NCBI RefSeq assembly: GCF_003337575.1
Contig: NZ_QPJM01000001.1
Span: 1 to 64,000 of the forward strand
Direction of reading: 5' to 3'
DNA: 64,000 bases
DNA from: Phyllobacterium bourgognense
GTDB lineage: Bacteria; Pseudomonadota; Alphaproteobacteria; Rhizobiales; Rhizobiaceae
Within the stretch, counting starts at the first letter, position 1. Each line of letters starts with the position of its first letter. Below the pieces are notes generated by a model. It did not search any database, was not told where the DNA came from, and saw only the letters and a list, made by a program, of their open reading frames with translations. Positions 1 through 9,000 of this stretch are shown in pieces. The translations under genes were made by a program, and so were the position numbers.

Positions 1-2781
1 CAGCTGGCGCTCGACGCCGCCAACAAGCTTGGCGCGAGTGCCACCGACGATTTCAAGACGCGCATCTCCGCGCTGGAAGCGGCGGTTGAAAAGCTCAAAT
101 TCGAACCGCAATTGCTGGCGGATTATGTCAATACGACACGTGGTTCCATAAATCACGACTATGCCAGTGACGGCGTTGCGCGCGGCAATACTTTTCCTGC
201 CACTGCCATGCCTTTCGGCTTCAATATGTGGACGCCCGTCAACAAATCCAATCGGGATTGGTTCTACGACGTCACCTCAAACTCCATGCAAGGCTTCGCA
301 GTCACGCATGAAGCCAGCGGGCACAATGGCAACCACCAGGCTTTGAAATTCATGCCCGTTGGGGACGAAACCAGGGTGAGCGCCGGCGAACCATTCGAAC
401 GCAAGGACGAAATCGCAAAGGCGCACTATTATGGTGTGACCTTTAAAAACGGCATGAAAACCGAAATCACGCCGACCCATCATGCCGCCTATGTGCGCTT
501 TACCGCGCCAGCGGCTTTCACAAAGACCACGATCGCTTTCGACCAATTCGTCGGCAATGGTTTGCAGAAAATCGACAAGGAGAAAGGCACGATTTCAGGA
601 GAAACCCATCACCAACACGACGTGCATACGCCGAAATTATACTTTTTTGTCAGGTTCGACAGCCCGATAACGAACTTCAAGAACACTTCGTCAAGTGTTG
701 CCAAGGGTTGGGTACAATTCGACACGCCCACCGATAATAAGGTGGTAGGCATGCGCATGGCGACCTCGTTCATCAGCGAGGCGCAGGCCGAAGAAAACCT
801 CAATCAGGAAATCCCGGCCGCCAAGAACTTCGACGATGTCCTGGAATTGGCGCAGGCCGCCTGGAATGAAAGGCTGAATACGATTCAGGTGGACGGTGCG
901 ACCGAGGACCAGAAGATTATTCTCTATTCCAATATGTATCGCGCTTTCCTTTACCCCAACTCCGCCTGGGAAAAGGTCAAGGGCGCGGACGGCAGGTACG
1001 AGGCGAAATATTCCAGCCCCTACACGGACGATGACAAGATCAAGAAGGGCAAGATCTGGGTCGGTAACGGCTTTTGGGATACGTACCGTACCACTTGGCC
1101 GCTTTATACGCTGCTTAATCCGAACGAAGCGGGCGAAATGCTCGATGGTTTCGTCAATGGCTACAAAGATGGAGGCTGGACGACCAGATGGTCCAATCCC
1201 GGCTACCGCGATTCCATGGTTGCGACCAGCCTCGACGTTATCCTTGCCGATGCCTACATGAAGGGCGTACGCAATTTCGATGTCGATGCTGCCTACAAAT
1301 CCATGCTGCGCAATGCCACCGCCTATAGCTATCAAAATGATCGGGGCCGTAAGGGCATGGATCAAATGCCGTTCTACGGTCACAAGCCCGGAGGAGGCGA
1401 GGCCGTCGCCTGGTCTCTGGAAGCCTATCTCAACGACTTCGGCATTTCCGAGATTGCAAAAGCCCTCGGCAAGACGGACGACGCCGCCTATCTTGCCAAC
1501 CGGGCGATCAGCTATCCCAATATTTTCGATTCCACTTCTACAGGGACATGGGCAGACGGCTGGTTCCGTACGAAGTACACGAATGGAAACTGGGACACAG
1601 GACCCTCGTCGCCACAGACCTGGGGTTACGGCTACACCGAGGGCAATGCCTGGTCCTATGCTTTCCTTGCACCGCAGGACGGCCAGGGCTTGGCCAATCT
1701 CTATGGCGGGCGCGACAAGCTGAAAATCAAACTCGACAAGTTTTTCGCAACCAGACCGGGCAGCGATGGCGGTAGCTACGGCATGATCCACGAAGTCAGG
1801 GAAGCCTTGGAGGTCTACAACAAAGCCCCCCTTCTCGGCGAATATCAGCATTCCAACCAGACCGTGCACCACTCCATCTATATGTACAACTACGCCGGAG
1901 CGCCTTCAGGCACGCAAAACCTTGTGCGTGAAGTCATGGACAAGCTCTATTTCACCGGCTTCGACAAAAGCGGCGTGTCCAACGGCGAGGGCTATATCGG
2001 TGATGAGGACAACGGCGAGCAGTCGGCTTGGTATGTCCTCTCCGCCATGGGCTTCTATCCGGTGAGCATGGGCCGACCGGAATATGCCATTGGTGCGCCA
2101 TACTTCCCGAAAATGACAATTGGTCTGCGCGATGCAGATGGGGTGACGAACAGGCTCAACATCAAAGCGCCCAATGTCAATGCCGCCAACCGCTATGTGC
2201 AGGCGGTGCGGCTCAATGGTATGGCGGTTACCCGCAACTATTTGCTTCATATGGAAATTGCCAAGGGAGGGACTCTCGAATTCGATATGGGCCCCAACCC
2301 TTCACAATGGGGAACCGGCGAAAACGATGTTCCGACATCGATAACTAAGCCAGGCGTCAAACCCTCGCCGCTGCAATCGCTGCTGCCGCAAGGCAATTAT
2401 GATGTGACTTCTACGCCTGCAGCAAATTCTGTCCGTATCTTTGACCGGACATCAGGCACCGAATGGGCAAGCGATACGGGCGCCCCGACTATCAACGTCG
2501 CTCTGAAGGCGAGCAAGGCGGCGACACCGGTCAGCATCTATACGCTGACCGACGGAAGCGATGTTACCAAAAGCCCGAAGAGCTGGACTTTCAAGGGTTC
2601 CAATGACGGCATCACCTGGGTCGAACTGGACAAGCGGGAGAATCAGACATTCCTCTGGCCCCGCCAGACCCGCCCCTTCGTCCTGAAAAATCCGGCGACC
2701 TACAAGCAGTACCGGCTGGAGCTGGGAACTGGCGCGGTTACCATCGCCGAGTTCGAACTATTGGGGAATGCGCCCCAATAG
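1..2781 (+). CDS. GH92 alpha-mannosidase, 5'-truncated by window edge
   Basis: The reading frame is open from base 1, so the true start lies upstream; 926 residues are visible. GH92 enzymes are calcium-dependent exo-alpha-mannosidases, usually secreted or periplasmic. Family signatures are clear: GNGFWDTYRTTWPLY (near 1062), GYTEGNAWSY (near 1627), which carries the conserved glutamate of the YTEGNAW motif, and GDEDNGEQSAWY followed by GFYPV (near 2000-2060). After about 2400 there is a separate beta-rich domain resembling a galactose-binding/F5-8C fold (SWTFKGSNDGITW, then IAEFELLG at the end), probably carbohydrate-binding. The first 40 visible residues are a charged helix and belong to an upstream domain. 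Substrate linkage cannot be read from sequence. Family confidence is high. Confidence 0.93.
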   Translation, partial: QLALDAANKLGASATDDFKTRISALEAAVEKLKFEPQLLADYVNTTRGSINHDYASDGVARGNTFPATAMPFGFNMWTPVNKSNRDWFYDVTSNSMQGFAVTHEASGHNGNHQALKFMPVGDETRVSAGEPFERKDEIAKAHYYGVTFKNGMKTEITPTHHAAYVRFTAPAAFTKTTIAFDQFVGNGLQKIDKEKGTISGETHHQHDVHTPKLYFFVRFDSPITNFKNTSSSVAKGWVQFDTPTDNKVVGMRMATSFISEAQAEENLNQEIPAAKNFDDVLELAQAAWNERLNTIQVDGATEDQKIILYSNMYRAFLYPNSAWEKVKGADGRYEAKYSSPYTDDDKIKKGKIWVGNGFWDTYRTTWPLYTLLNPNEAGEMLDGFVNGYKDGGWTTRWSNPGYRDSMVATSLDVILADAYMKGVRNFDVDAAYKSMLRNATAYSYQNDRGRKGMDQMPFYGHKPGGGEAVAWSLEAYLNDFGISEIAKALGKTDDAAYLANRAISYPNIFDSTSTGTWADGWFRTKYTNGNWDTGPSSPQTWGYGYTEGNAWSYAFLAPQDGQGLANLYGGRDKLKIKLDKFFATRPGSDGGSYGMIHEVREALEVYNKAPLLGEYQHSNQTVHHSIYMYNYAGAPSGTQNLVREVMDKLYFTGFDKSGVSNGEGYIGDEDNGEQSAWYVLSAMGFYPVSMGRPEYAIGAPYFPKMTIGLRDADGVTNRLNIKAPNVNAANRYVQAVRLNGMAVTRNYLLHMEIAKGGTLEFDMGPNPSQWGTGENDVPTSITKPGVKPSPLQSLLPQGNYDVTSTPAANSVRIFDRTSGTEWASDTGAPTINVALKASKAATPVSIYTLTDGSDVTKSPKSWTFKGSNDGITWVELDKRENQTFLWPRQTRPFVLKNPATYKQYRLELGTGAVTIAEFELLGNAPQ

Positions 2782-2841
2782 ACGAAACAGAGGCGGCCTT
2801 AGGACCAGCCCTGCTATCGACTTCCAACGCTCAACAAAAAA

Positions 2842-2856
2842 GGCCGCGATGCGGCC
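2842..2856 (-). terminator. Rho-independent terminator of pgm
   Basis: Stem GGCCGC-GAT-GCGGCC. Read on the minus strand it is followed by six T (bases 2836-2841 are A on the plus strand), 22 bases after the pgm stop codon. It also closes the plus-strand GH92 gene on the other side, so it probably works for both convergent genes, better for pgm. Confidence 0.75.
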
Positions 2857-2878
2857 CTTTCAGTGTTCGTATAACATA

Positions 2879-4510
<1,632 letters not shown>

Positions 4511-4660
4511 TCATTCCAGTCTCTGCTATGTTTCTGCGTCAATCTATGGGCCGGTCGTGTATCAGGTCAACACGACAGAATTTCGAAGACACGATGCAAT
4601 AAGCGCAACTTGATGGCAGCGCCCAAACGTAGTAACGTAGCTACAATTATAGGAGGCGTC

Positions 4661-4921
4661 ATGGGTATTACCACAATCTCCAGTAGAGAGTTCAATCAGC
4701 ATGCCAGCGAAGCCAAAAAAAAAGCGAAGGATGGACCTGTGTTCATTACCGATCGCGGCAGGCCTGCGCACGTGCTTTTGAGTATCGAGGAGTACAGAAA
4801 GCTGACAGGCCGTGGAAAAAGCCTCTTGGAGGCTTTGGCTCAGCCGGGAGGGCCGGAGTATGATTTTGACGTGGAGTTTCCCCGTGTTGACTTCAAATTG
4901 AAGCCTGCTGATTTTTCCTGA
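4661..4921 (+). CDS. Phd/YefM-family antitoxin
   Basis: 86 residues. The start is the ATG at 4661, preceded by a strong AGGAGG at 4651-4656; the frame is open far upstream but that stretch is the antisense of pgm. The N-terminal half (ISSREFNQHASEAKKKAK, then VFITDRGRPAHVLLSIEEY) is typical of the Phd/YefM fold, which binds operator DNA; the acidic C-terminal tail (EYDFDVEFPRVDFKL) would wrap the toxin. Its stop overlaps the next ATG (TGATG), implying translational coupling with the PIN-domain toxin. Autoregulation by the toxin-antitoxin complex is expected for the family but no operator was identified with confidence. Confidence 0.9.
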   Translation: MGITTISSREFNQHASEAKKKAKDGPVFITDRGRPAHVLLSIEEYRKLTGRGKSLLEALAQPGGPEYDFDVEFPRVDFKLKPADFS

Positions 4922-5334
4922 TGTTCATTCTGGATACGAATGTTATTTCAGAGTTACGCCGCCCAAAGAAAGCTGACCCAAACGTCGTAAAATGGGCATC
5001 GGCACATGTCCAAGCCAGTTTCTTCCTGTCTTCAATGACCGTTATGGAACTTGAGATAGGCGTATTGCTCACGGAAAGGCGAGATGCCATGCAAGGGGCC
5101 ATGTTGCGCACGTGGCTGGAGACGATCGTTCTGCCGGATTTTGCCGAAAGAATTCTTGTATTCGACGCGGAAGTCGCCCTTTGCTGTGCGGGTCTGCACG
5201 TGCCCAATCCGAAATCCGAGCGCGATGCATTTATTGCCGCGACGGCGCTCGTCCATGGTATGATCGTCGTCACCCGAAACGTCGCCGATTTCAAATCCAC
5301 CGGCGTTCAGGTATTCAACCCCTGGAACGAATAA
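4921..5334 (+). CDS. VapC-type PIN-domain toxin (FitB-like)
   Basis: 137 residues. PIN-domain ribonuclease toxin; acidic metal-binding residues are in place: D5 in FILDTNVISELRRP, E43 in MTVMELEIGVLLTERR, the aspartate in SERDAFIAATAL, and a late one in TRNVADF. Homologous VapC toxins cut tRNA or rRNA; the target here is unknown. It overlaps its antitoxin by one base. It is similar to the second PIN toxin of this window (26585-26998): both start with an F/I-LDTNV-SE pattern and end close to a PW motif, so they are distant paralogues with unrelated antitoxin types. Confidence 0.92.
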   Translation: MFILDTNVISELRRPKKADPNVVKWASAHVQASFFLSSMTVMELEIGVLLTERRDAMQGAMLRTWLETIVLPDFAERILVFDAEVALCCAGLHVPNPKSERDAFIAATALVHGMIVVTRNVADFKSTGVQVFNPWNE

Positions 5335-5355
5335 AGGCCGCTCGAGAGCGGCCTT
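5334..5355. terminator. Bidirectional terminator hairpin between vapC and the L,D-transpeptidase gene
   Basis: Perfect 9-bp stem AAGGCCGCT / AGCGGCCTT with a CGAG loop, starting at the last base of the vapC stop codon. The plus-strand tail is TTCTC and there is no long T run, so it may act as a hairpin barrier for both convergent units. Confidence 0.6.
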
Positions 5356-5380
5356 CTCAATGGGTTGCTGAGCCAGCAAA

Positions 5381-5998
5381 TTATCTGACGATGACCTTGG
5401 CGCCGACTTCTGCGCGGTTATAAAGATCCATGATGTCCTGGTTCATCAGGCGGATACAGCCGGAAGACATGGCCTTGCCGATCGACCACCATTCCGGGGT
5501 GCCGTGCAGGCGGTAGCCGGTGTCACCGCCCTTGTTGAACAGGTAGAGCGCGCGGGCGCCAAGCGGGTTGGTGATGCCCGGGTCCATGCCGTCGCGGAAT
5601 TCCGCAAGCTTGGGCTGGCGCTGGATCATCTCGCGCGGCGGTGTCCATGTCGGCCATTCGCGTTTCATCGCGACGCGCGCGGTACCGTGCCATTCAAAAC
5701 CCTGCTTGCCGACACCGATGCCGTAACGCATCGCCTTGCCGCCGCCGAGCACATAATAGAGATATTTCGCACCCGTATCGACGATGATCGTCCCCGGGGC
5801 CTCGCTGCCATCGTAGTTGACTTGCTGGCGCAAATATTGCGGCGGGATCTTGGAGCGGGGAACAGCGGGAATCACGTAGCCGGCATCGACGACGGAATTG
5901 TAGGAGGCAGTGGAATAGCTGAAACCGATCGTAGAACAGCCGGTCAAGGCAGTTGTAGCCATCAGCCCAACTGCGAGGACGATAGTCTTGAGTTGCAT
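5381..5998 (-). CDS. L,D-transpeptidase (YkuD/ErfK family) lipoprotein
   Basis: 205 residues from the ATG at 5998, which has GGGGTG just upstream; an in-frame GTG at 6004 is the alternative. A signal peptide ends in the lipobox LTGC, so the protein is probably anchored to a periplasm-facing membrane. The YkuD catalytic signature is complete: HGTPEWWSIGKAMSSGCIRL, with His, Ser, Cys and Arg. Such enzymes make 3-3 peptidoglycan cross-links or attach envelope proteins, functions prominent in polar-growing Hyphomicrobiales. It is divergent from mmcB across a gap containing a CtrA-type site at 6065-6080, which suggests cell-cycle control. Confidence 0.93.
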   Translation of the reverse strand: MQLKTIVLAVGLMATTALTGCSTIGFSYSTASYNSVVDAGYVIPAVPRSKIPPQYLRQQVNYDGSEAPGTIIVDTGAKYLYYVLGGGKAMRYGIGVGKQGFEWHGTARVAMKREWPTWTPPREMIQRQPKLAEFRDGMDPGITNPLGARALYLFNKGGDTGYRLHGTPEWWSIGKAMSSGCIRLMNQDIMDLYNRAEVGAKVIVR

Positions 5999-6064
5999 GG
6001 TCACCCCAATGTTAAAGCGAATCTATGTGCGTTTTCTTGTGTTGCCTCTCTAGCGCCATTATTG

Positions 6065-6080
6065 TTAATGGCTGATTAAC
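6065..6080. promoter_or_regulatory. CtrA-type binding site TTAA-N7-TTAAC
   Basis: TTAA TGGCTGA TTAAC matches the full CtrA consensus of alphaproteobacteria; with the preceding G it is a GTTAA/TTAAC palindrome and can serve either direction. It lies 67 bases upstream of the L,D-transpeptidase start and 94 bases upstream of the mmcB start. The match is seen directly; function is inferred. Confidence 0.5.
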
Positions 6081-6173
6081 CGTAAAGCGAAGTTTTTCGT
6101 TAACCTGTCAATCCTCAACCGGGCGGTGTAGTTTTTTTGCCATGGTTGCAAATTTGCCGATATTCTGCGGATC

Positions 6174-6668
6174 ATGCCTCTAGTCAGCCTGGGTCAGACA
6201 AGCCCGCTCATCGATGGGCGGCAATCGGAAAACGCCATGCTGGTGCGCCGCGGCGTGCAGCGGCTTTTTCTCGAACTCGGGCTTGCGGTGATGCCGGAAT
6301 TGCCTTTGGCGTCCGGTCGGCGCGCCGACCTTGTGGCTCTGACCCGCAGCGGCGAAATCTGGATCGTCGAGATCAAATCCTCGATCGAGGACTGGAGGGT
6401 GGATCGCAAATGGCCGATCTATCGCGCGCATTGCGACCGGCTGTTCTTCGCCACGCATCCGGGTGTTCCGGCGGACATTTTCCCCGATGATTGCGGGTTC
6501 ATTCTTTCGGACGGCTACGGCGCCGAGATCATCCGCGATGCGCCGGAGCACAAGCTTGCAACCGCAACCCGCAAGGCGATGACGCTGCGGTTTGCCCGTG
6601 TGAGTGCAGCGCGCATGACGCTGGCGGAACTGTCGGGGATAGATCTGCCTGAAACGGATATGGAGTAG
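6174..6668 (+). CDS. mmcB: MmcB-family DNA repair protein (DUF1052)
   Basis: 164 residues, usual length. The family is restricted mainly to alphaproteobacteria and is named after a Caulobacter gene of the DNA-damage (mitomycin C) response. The fold resembles PD-(D/E)XK nucleases: a conserved E early in the protein, RRADLVAL (Asp) and IWIVEIKSSIEDW (ExK) form a nuclease-like active site. No other repair gene is adjacent; the neighbours are the divergent L,D-transpeptidase gene and the convergent actR. The ATG at 6174 gives the usual N terminus; no strong ribosome binding site is visible before it. Confidence 0.85.
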   Translation: MPLVSLGQTSPLIDGRQSENAMLVRRGVQRLFLELGLAVMPELPLASGRRADLVALTRSGEIWIVEIKSSIEDWRVDRKWPIYRAHCDRLFFATHPGVPADIFPDDCGFILSDGYGAEIIRDAPEHKLATATRKAMTLRFARVSAARMTLAELSGIDLPETDME

Positions 6669-6700
6669 GCTCTATCGATATTCATGCCATGGCGGCCTGC

Positions 6701-6775
6701 AAATGGCATTTTCTGCGCTTCCGGCGCTCATGAACCCAAAAGTTCACTGCGCTCCGGTTCTCGAAAATACCATTT
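6701..6775. repeat. Long imperfect palindrome, family 1, copy 1
   Basis: About 34-base arms around the loop CCAAAA (6736-6741). The core TGAAC-CCAAAA-GTTCA is flanked by CGGCGCTCA / TGCGCTCCGG. The outer arms (AAATGGCATTTTC on the left; AAATGGTATTTTC when the right arm is reverse-complemented) are also complementary. A second copy with other outer-arm sequence is at 31387-31463. It sits between the convergent mmcB and actR and could fold as a terminator hairpin. Confidence 0.75.
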
Positions 6776-6815
6776 TCGGCTCCCCCTGACCTGAATCTCA
6801 ACAGACCCTGGAGCT

Positions 6816-7379
6816 CTATCGCGGCGCGCGCTTGGCCAGAATACGCTGCAAGGTGCGGCGGTGCATGTTGAGGCGGCGGGCCGTTTCGGAAACATTGCGG
6901 TCGCACATCTCGTAGACGCGCTGGATATGTTCCCAACGAACCCTGTCTGCCGACATTGGGTTTTCGGGCGGGGCGACCTTTTCACCGGAACGCCGCGTCA
7001 ATGCCGCAAAGACTTCATCAGCATCGGCCGGCTTCGACAGGTAATCGATGGCGCCGAGTTTGACCGCATTGACCGCGGTCGCGATGTTACCGTACCCGGT
7101 AAGGATAACGGCACGCGTGTCTTCGCGCCGGGCGCGGATAGCCTCGATAATGTCGAGACCGTTGCCGTCGCCGAGCCGCATGTCGACCACCGCATAGGCC
7201 GGGGCGTGGGTCTTGACGCTGGCAAGTCCGGCTTCGACCGAATCGGCAATGGCGACGGTGAAGCCTCGCGTTTCCATGGCGCGTGCAAGACGCTGCAAGA
7301 ACGGCTTGTCGTCATCGACAAGAAGAAGTGTCGGATCGCCGCCTATGGCTGCAATATCGTCCTGATCCGTGTTTTCCAT
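6816..7379 (-). CDS. actR: Redox response regulator ActR/RegA/PrrA
   Basis: 187 residues, the usual RegA length. An N-terminal receiver domain (LLLVDDDKPFLQRL; phosphoacceptor Asp in YAVVDMRLGDGNG; conserved Thr in AVILTGYG; Lys in LSKPADADEV) is joined by a short proline-containing linker to a Fis-type helix-turn-helix (NVSETARRLNMHRRTLQRIL), which is highly conserved in this family. It is cotranscribed behind actS with a 70-base gap. Homologues control low-oxygen metabolism, nitrogen fixation, CO2 fixation and acid tolerance in response to the redox state sensed by ActS/RegB. Confidence 0.95.
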   Translation of the reverse strand: MENTDQDDIAAIGGDPTLLLVDDDKPFLQRLARAMETRGFTVAIADSVEAGLASVKTHAPAYAVVDMRLGDGNGLDIIEAIRARREDTRAVILTGYGNIATAVNAVKLGAIDYLSKPADADEVFAALTRRSGEKVAPPENPMSADRVRWEHIQRVYEMCDRNVSETARRLNMHRRTLQRILAKRAPR

Positions 7380-7449
7380 CAGGGTTTCCTGCTCATTTTT
7401 TATATTATTCGTTGTTAATGGTTCGCAATGAACAAAAAGTCAAAGATTA

Positions 7450-8748
7450 TCAATCGGCAGCGAGTTGATTGCGCGGCCAGCTCACGATGACCTCGGCACC
7501 CTGGCCCGGATCGTTGCGATTGCGGAAGGTAATCGTCGCGCCCGAACGCTCCAAAAGCGTCTTGGCGATGAACAGCCCAAGCCCGAGCCCGCCACCATGT
7601 TCGTTGATTTCGCGGTCGCGGCCGGTGGTGTAGGGCTCGCCGATCCGGTCAAGAATTTCGGCGGCAAAACCCTGGCCATCGTCGCTGACGATGATCTCCA
7701 CGGTCCTGTCGGTCCAGCCCCAGCTCACCTCGATTGTCGCCCTGGCAAAATCAATCGCGTTCTCGACCAGATTGCCTAGCCCGTAGATGATGCCGGGATT
7801 ACGCCGGATGATCGGCTCGACACCTTCGCCCCTCAGCTTCTTGACCACGATATTGATACCAAAGTTGCGGTTGGGCTCGATGACTTCCTCGATGAGCGAG
7901 GAGATCCTCAACCGCGACATGTGTTCTTCGCTGGTTGAGGACAGGCTGGTCAGCCGCTTCAGAATCTCGCGGCAACGGTCGGTCTGCGAACGCAGAAGCT
8001 CGATGTCTTCGGCAAAACGGTCATCCTGTTTCAGGCTCCGCTCCATTTCCTTGGCGACGAGGGCGATCGTCGCAAGCGGAGTGCCGAGCTCATGCGCGGC
8101 GGCGGCGGCAAGTCCATCCAGCGCAGAGAGATGTTGCTCGCGCTGCAGGATCAGCTCCGTCGCAGTCAGCGCATCGGCGAGGAGGCGCGCCTCTTCCGCG
8201 ACACGATAGGCATAGACGGCGGTGAAGGCGAGGGCGGAGACCACCGAACACCAGACGCCGGCAATGAGCACGAAGGGAAGTTGCATGCTCTCGCCGGCAT
8301 ACCAGGGCAGCGGCAGGTAGACATTGGCAAGAACCGTGGCGCAGATGGTGACGAGAAGGCCGAGCGCGATCGTGGCGTAAGCCGGCAGCGAGGTGGCCGA
8401 AATGATCACCGGGACGATCATCAGCACCGCGAAGGGGTTCTGCAGTCCGCCGGTCATATAGAGAAGACCCGCCACCTGCAGGATATCGAAGGCGAGGACT
8501 GTGACCGCCGCGCGCGGCTCGAGCCGGTGGTTGATGGGATAGCGGAATGACATCAACAGGTTCAGCCACGCCGAACAGGCGATCATCGCGAAACAGATGC
8601 TGACCGGGAAGGGAAATTTGAGGTAGAGCGCAACGAAAAGCACCGCTATGCTCTGCCCGGCAACGGCAAGCCAGCGCAGGCGAATGAGCGTCGTCAGCCG
8701 TAGCCGCCGCGACAGATAAGATGAGCGTATGCCGAAATCCTGAACCAT
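7450..8748 (-). CDS. actS: Redox sensor histidine kinase ActS/RegB/PrrB
   Basis: 432 residues. Six hydrophobic segments fill the N-terminal 190 residues and include GGLQNPFAVLM, the quinone-binding motif of RegB proteins. The H box AAAAHELGTPLATIALV carries the phosphoacceptor histidine; a cysteine lies exactly 40 residues later (SQTDRCREIL), the spacing of the redox-active cysteine of RegB. Then come the N box (LVENAIDFA) and G boxes (SDDGQGF, GGGLGLGLFIAK). It phosphorylates the ActR encoded just downstream. The gap upstream to hrpB holds a palindromic repeat. Confidence 0.95.
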   Translation of the reverse strand: MVQDFGIRSSYLSRRLRLTTLIRLRWLAVAGQSIAVLFVALYLKFPFPVSICFAMIACSAWLNLLMSFRYPINHRLEPRAAVTVLAFDILQVAGLLYMTGGLQNPFAVLMIVPVIISATSLPAYATIALGLLVTICATVLANVYLPLPWYAGESMQLPFVLIAGVWCSVVSALAFTAVYAYRVAEEARLLADALTATELILQREQHLSALDGLAAAAAHELGTPLATIALVAKEMERSLKQDDRFAEDIELLRSQTDRCREILKRLTSLSSTSEEHMSRLRISSLIEEVIEPNRNFGINIVVKKLRGEGVEPIIRRNPGIIYGLGNLVENAIDFARATIEVSWGWTDRTVEIIVSDDGQGFAAEILDRIGEPYTTGRDREINEHGGGLGLGLFIAKTLLERSGATITFRNRNDPGQGAEVIVSWPRNQLAAD

Positions 8749-8827
8749 GCGGGAGCTTTAGAACAAACGGAGTGCAAAGGGAATTGTGGAGTTGCGTTGC
8801 TTAGCCAACGATCGGCATTCCAGATGT

Positions 8828-8944
8828 CGTGGTTCGACAAGCTCACCATGAGGGAGGTGGTGGTTGCAGGGAGCCAGGGTCGGCGACGCCGATGGTTGTC
8901 TTGCAGCCCACAGATTTCCCTCATGGTGAGCTTGTCGAACCACG
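8828..8944. repeat. Inverted-repeat element, family 2, copy 1
   Basis: Perfect 28-base arms (8828-8855 and 8917-8944) built on GGTTCGACAAGCTCACCATG, separated by 61 bases that contain GCAGGGAG and a smaller hairpin around 8880. It is related to the element at 19952-20074, whose arms read CGGGGCTC where these read CAAGCTC. It lies between hrpB and actS. This is the widespread alphaproteobacterial palindrome that gives spurious VRQAHHEG / HGELVEPR translations. No transposase is nearby. Confidence 0.9.
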
Positions 8945-9000
8945 CACAGCGCCAATGCTGAATAGTAGGTTCAGCATTGGCGGAAACGGCAACACGAGGC

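Noticed and set aside
691-1872. Long minus-strand open frame opposite the GH92 gene
   Set aside because: It is the antisense of a clear GH92 domain, has no recognisable motif and no ribosome binding site.
8758-8955. Short frames containing VRQAHHEG or HGELVEPR
   Set aside because: They are translations of the family 2 palindrome, a known source of spurious proteins.
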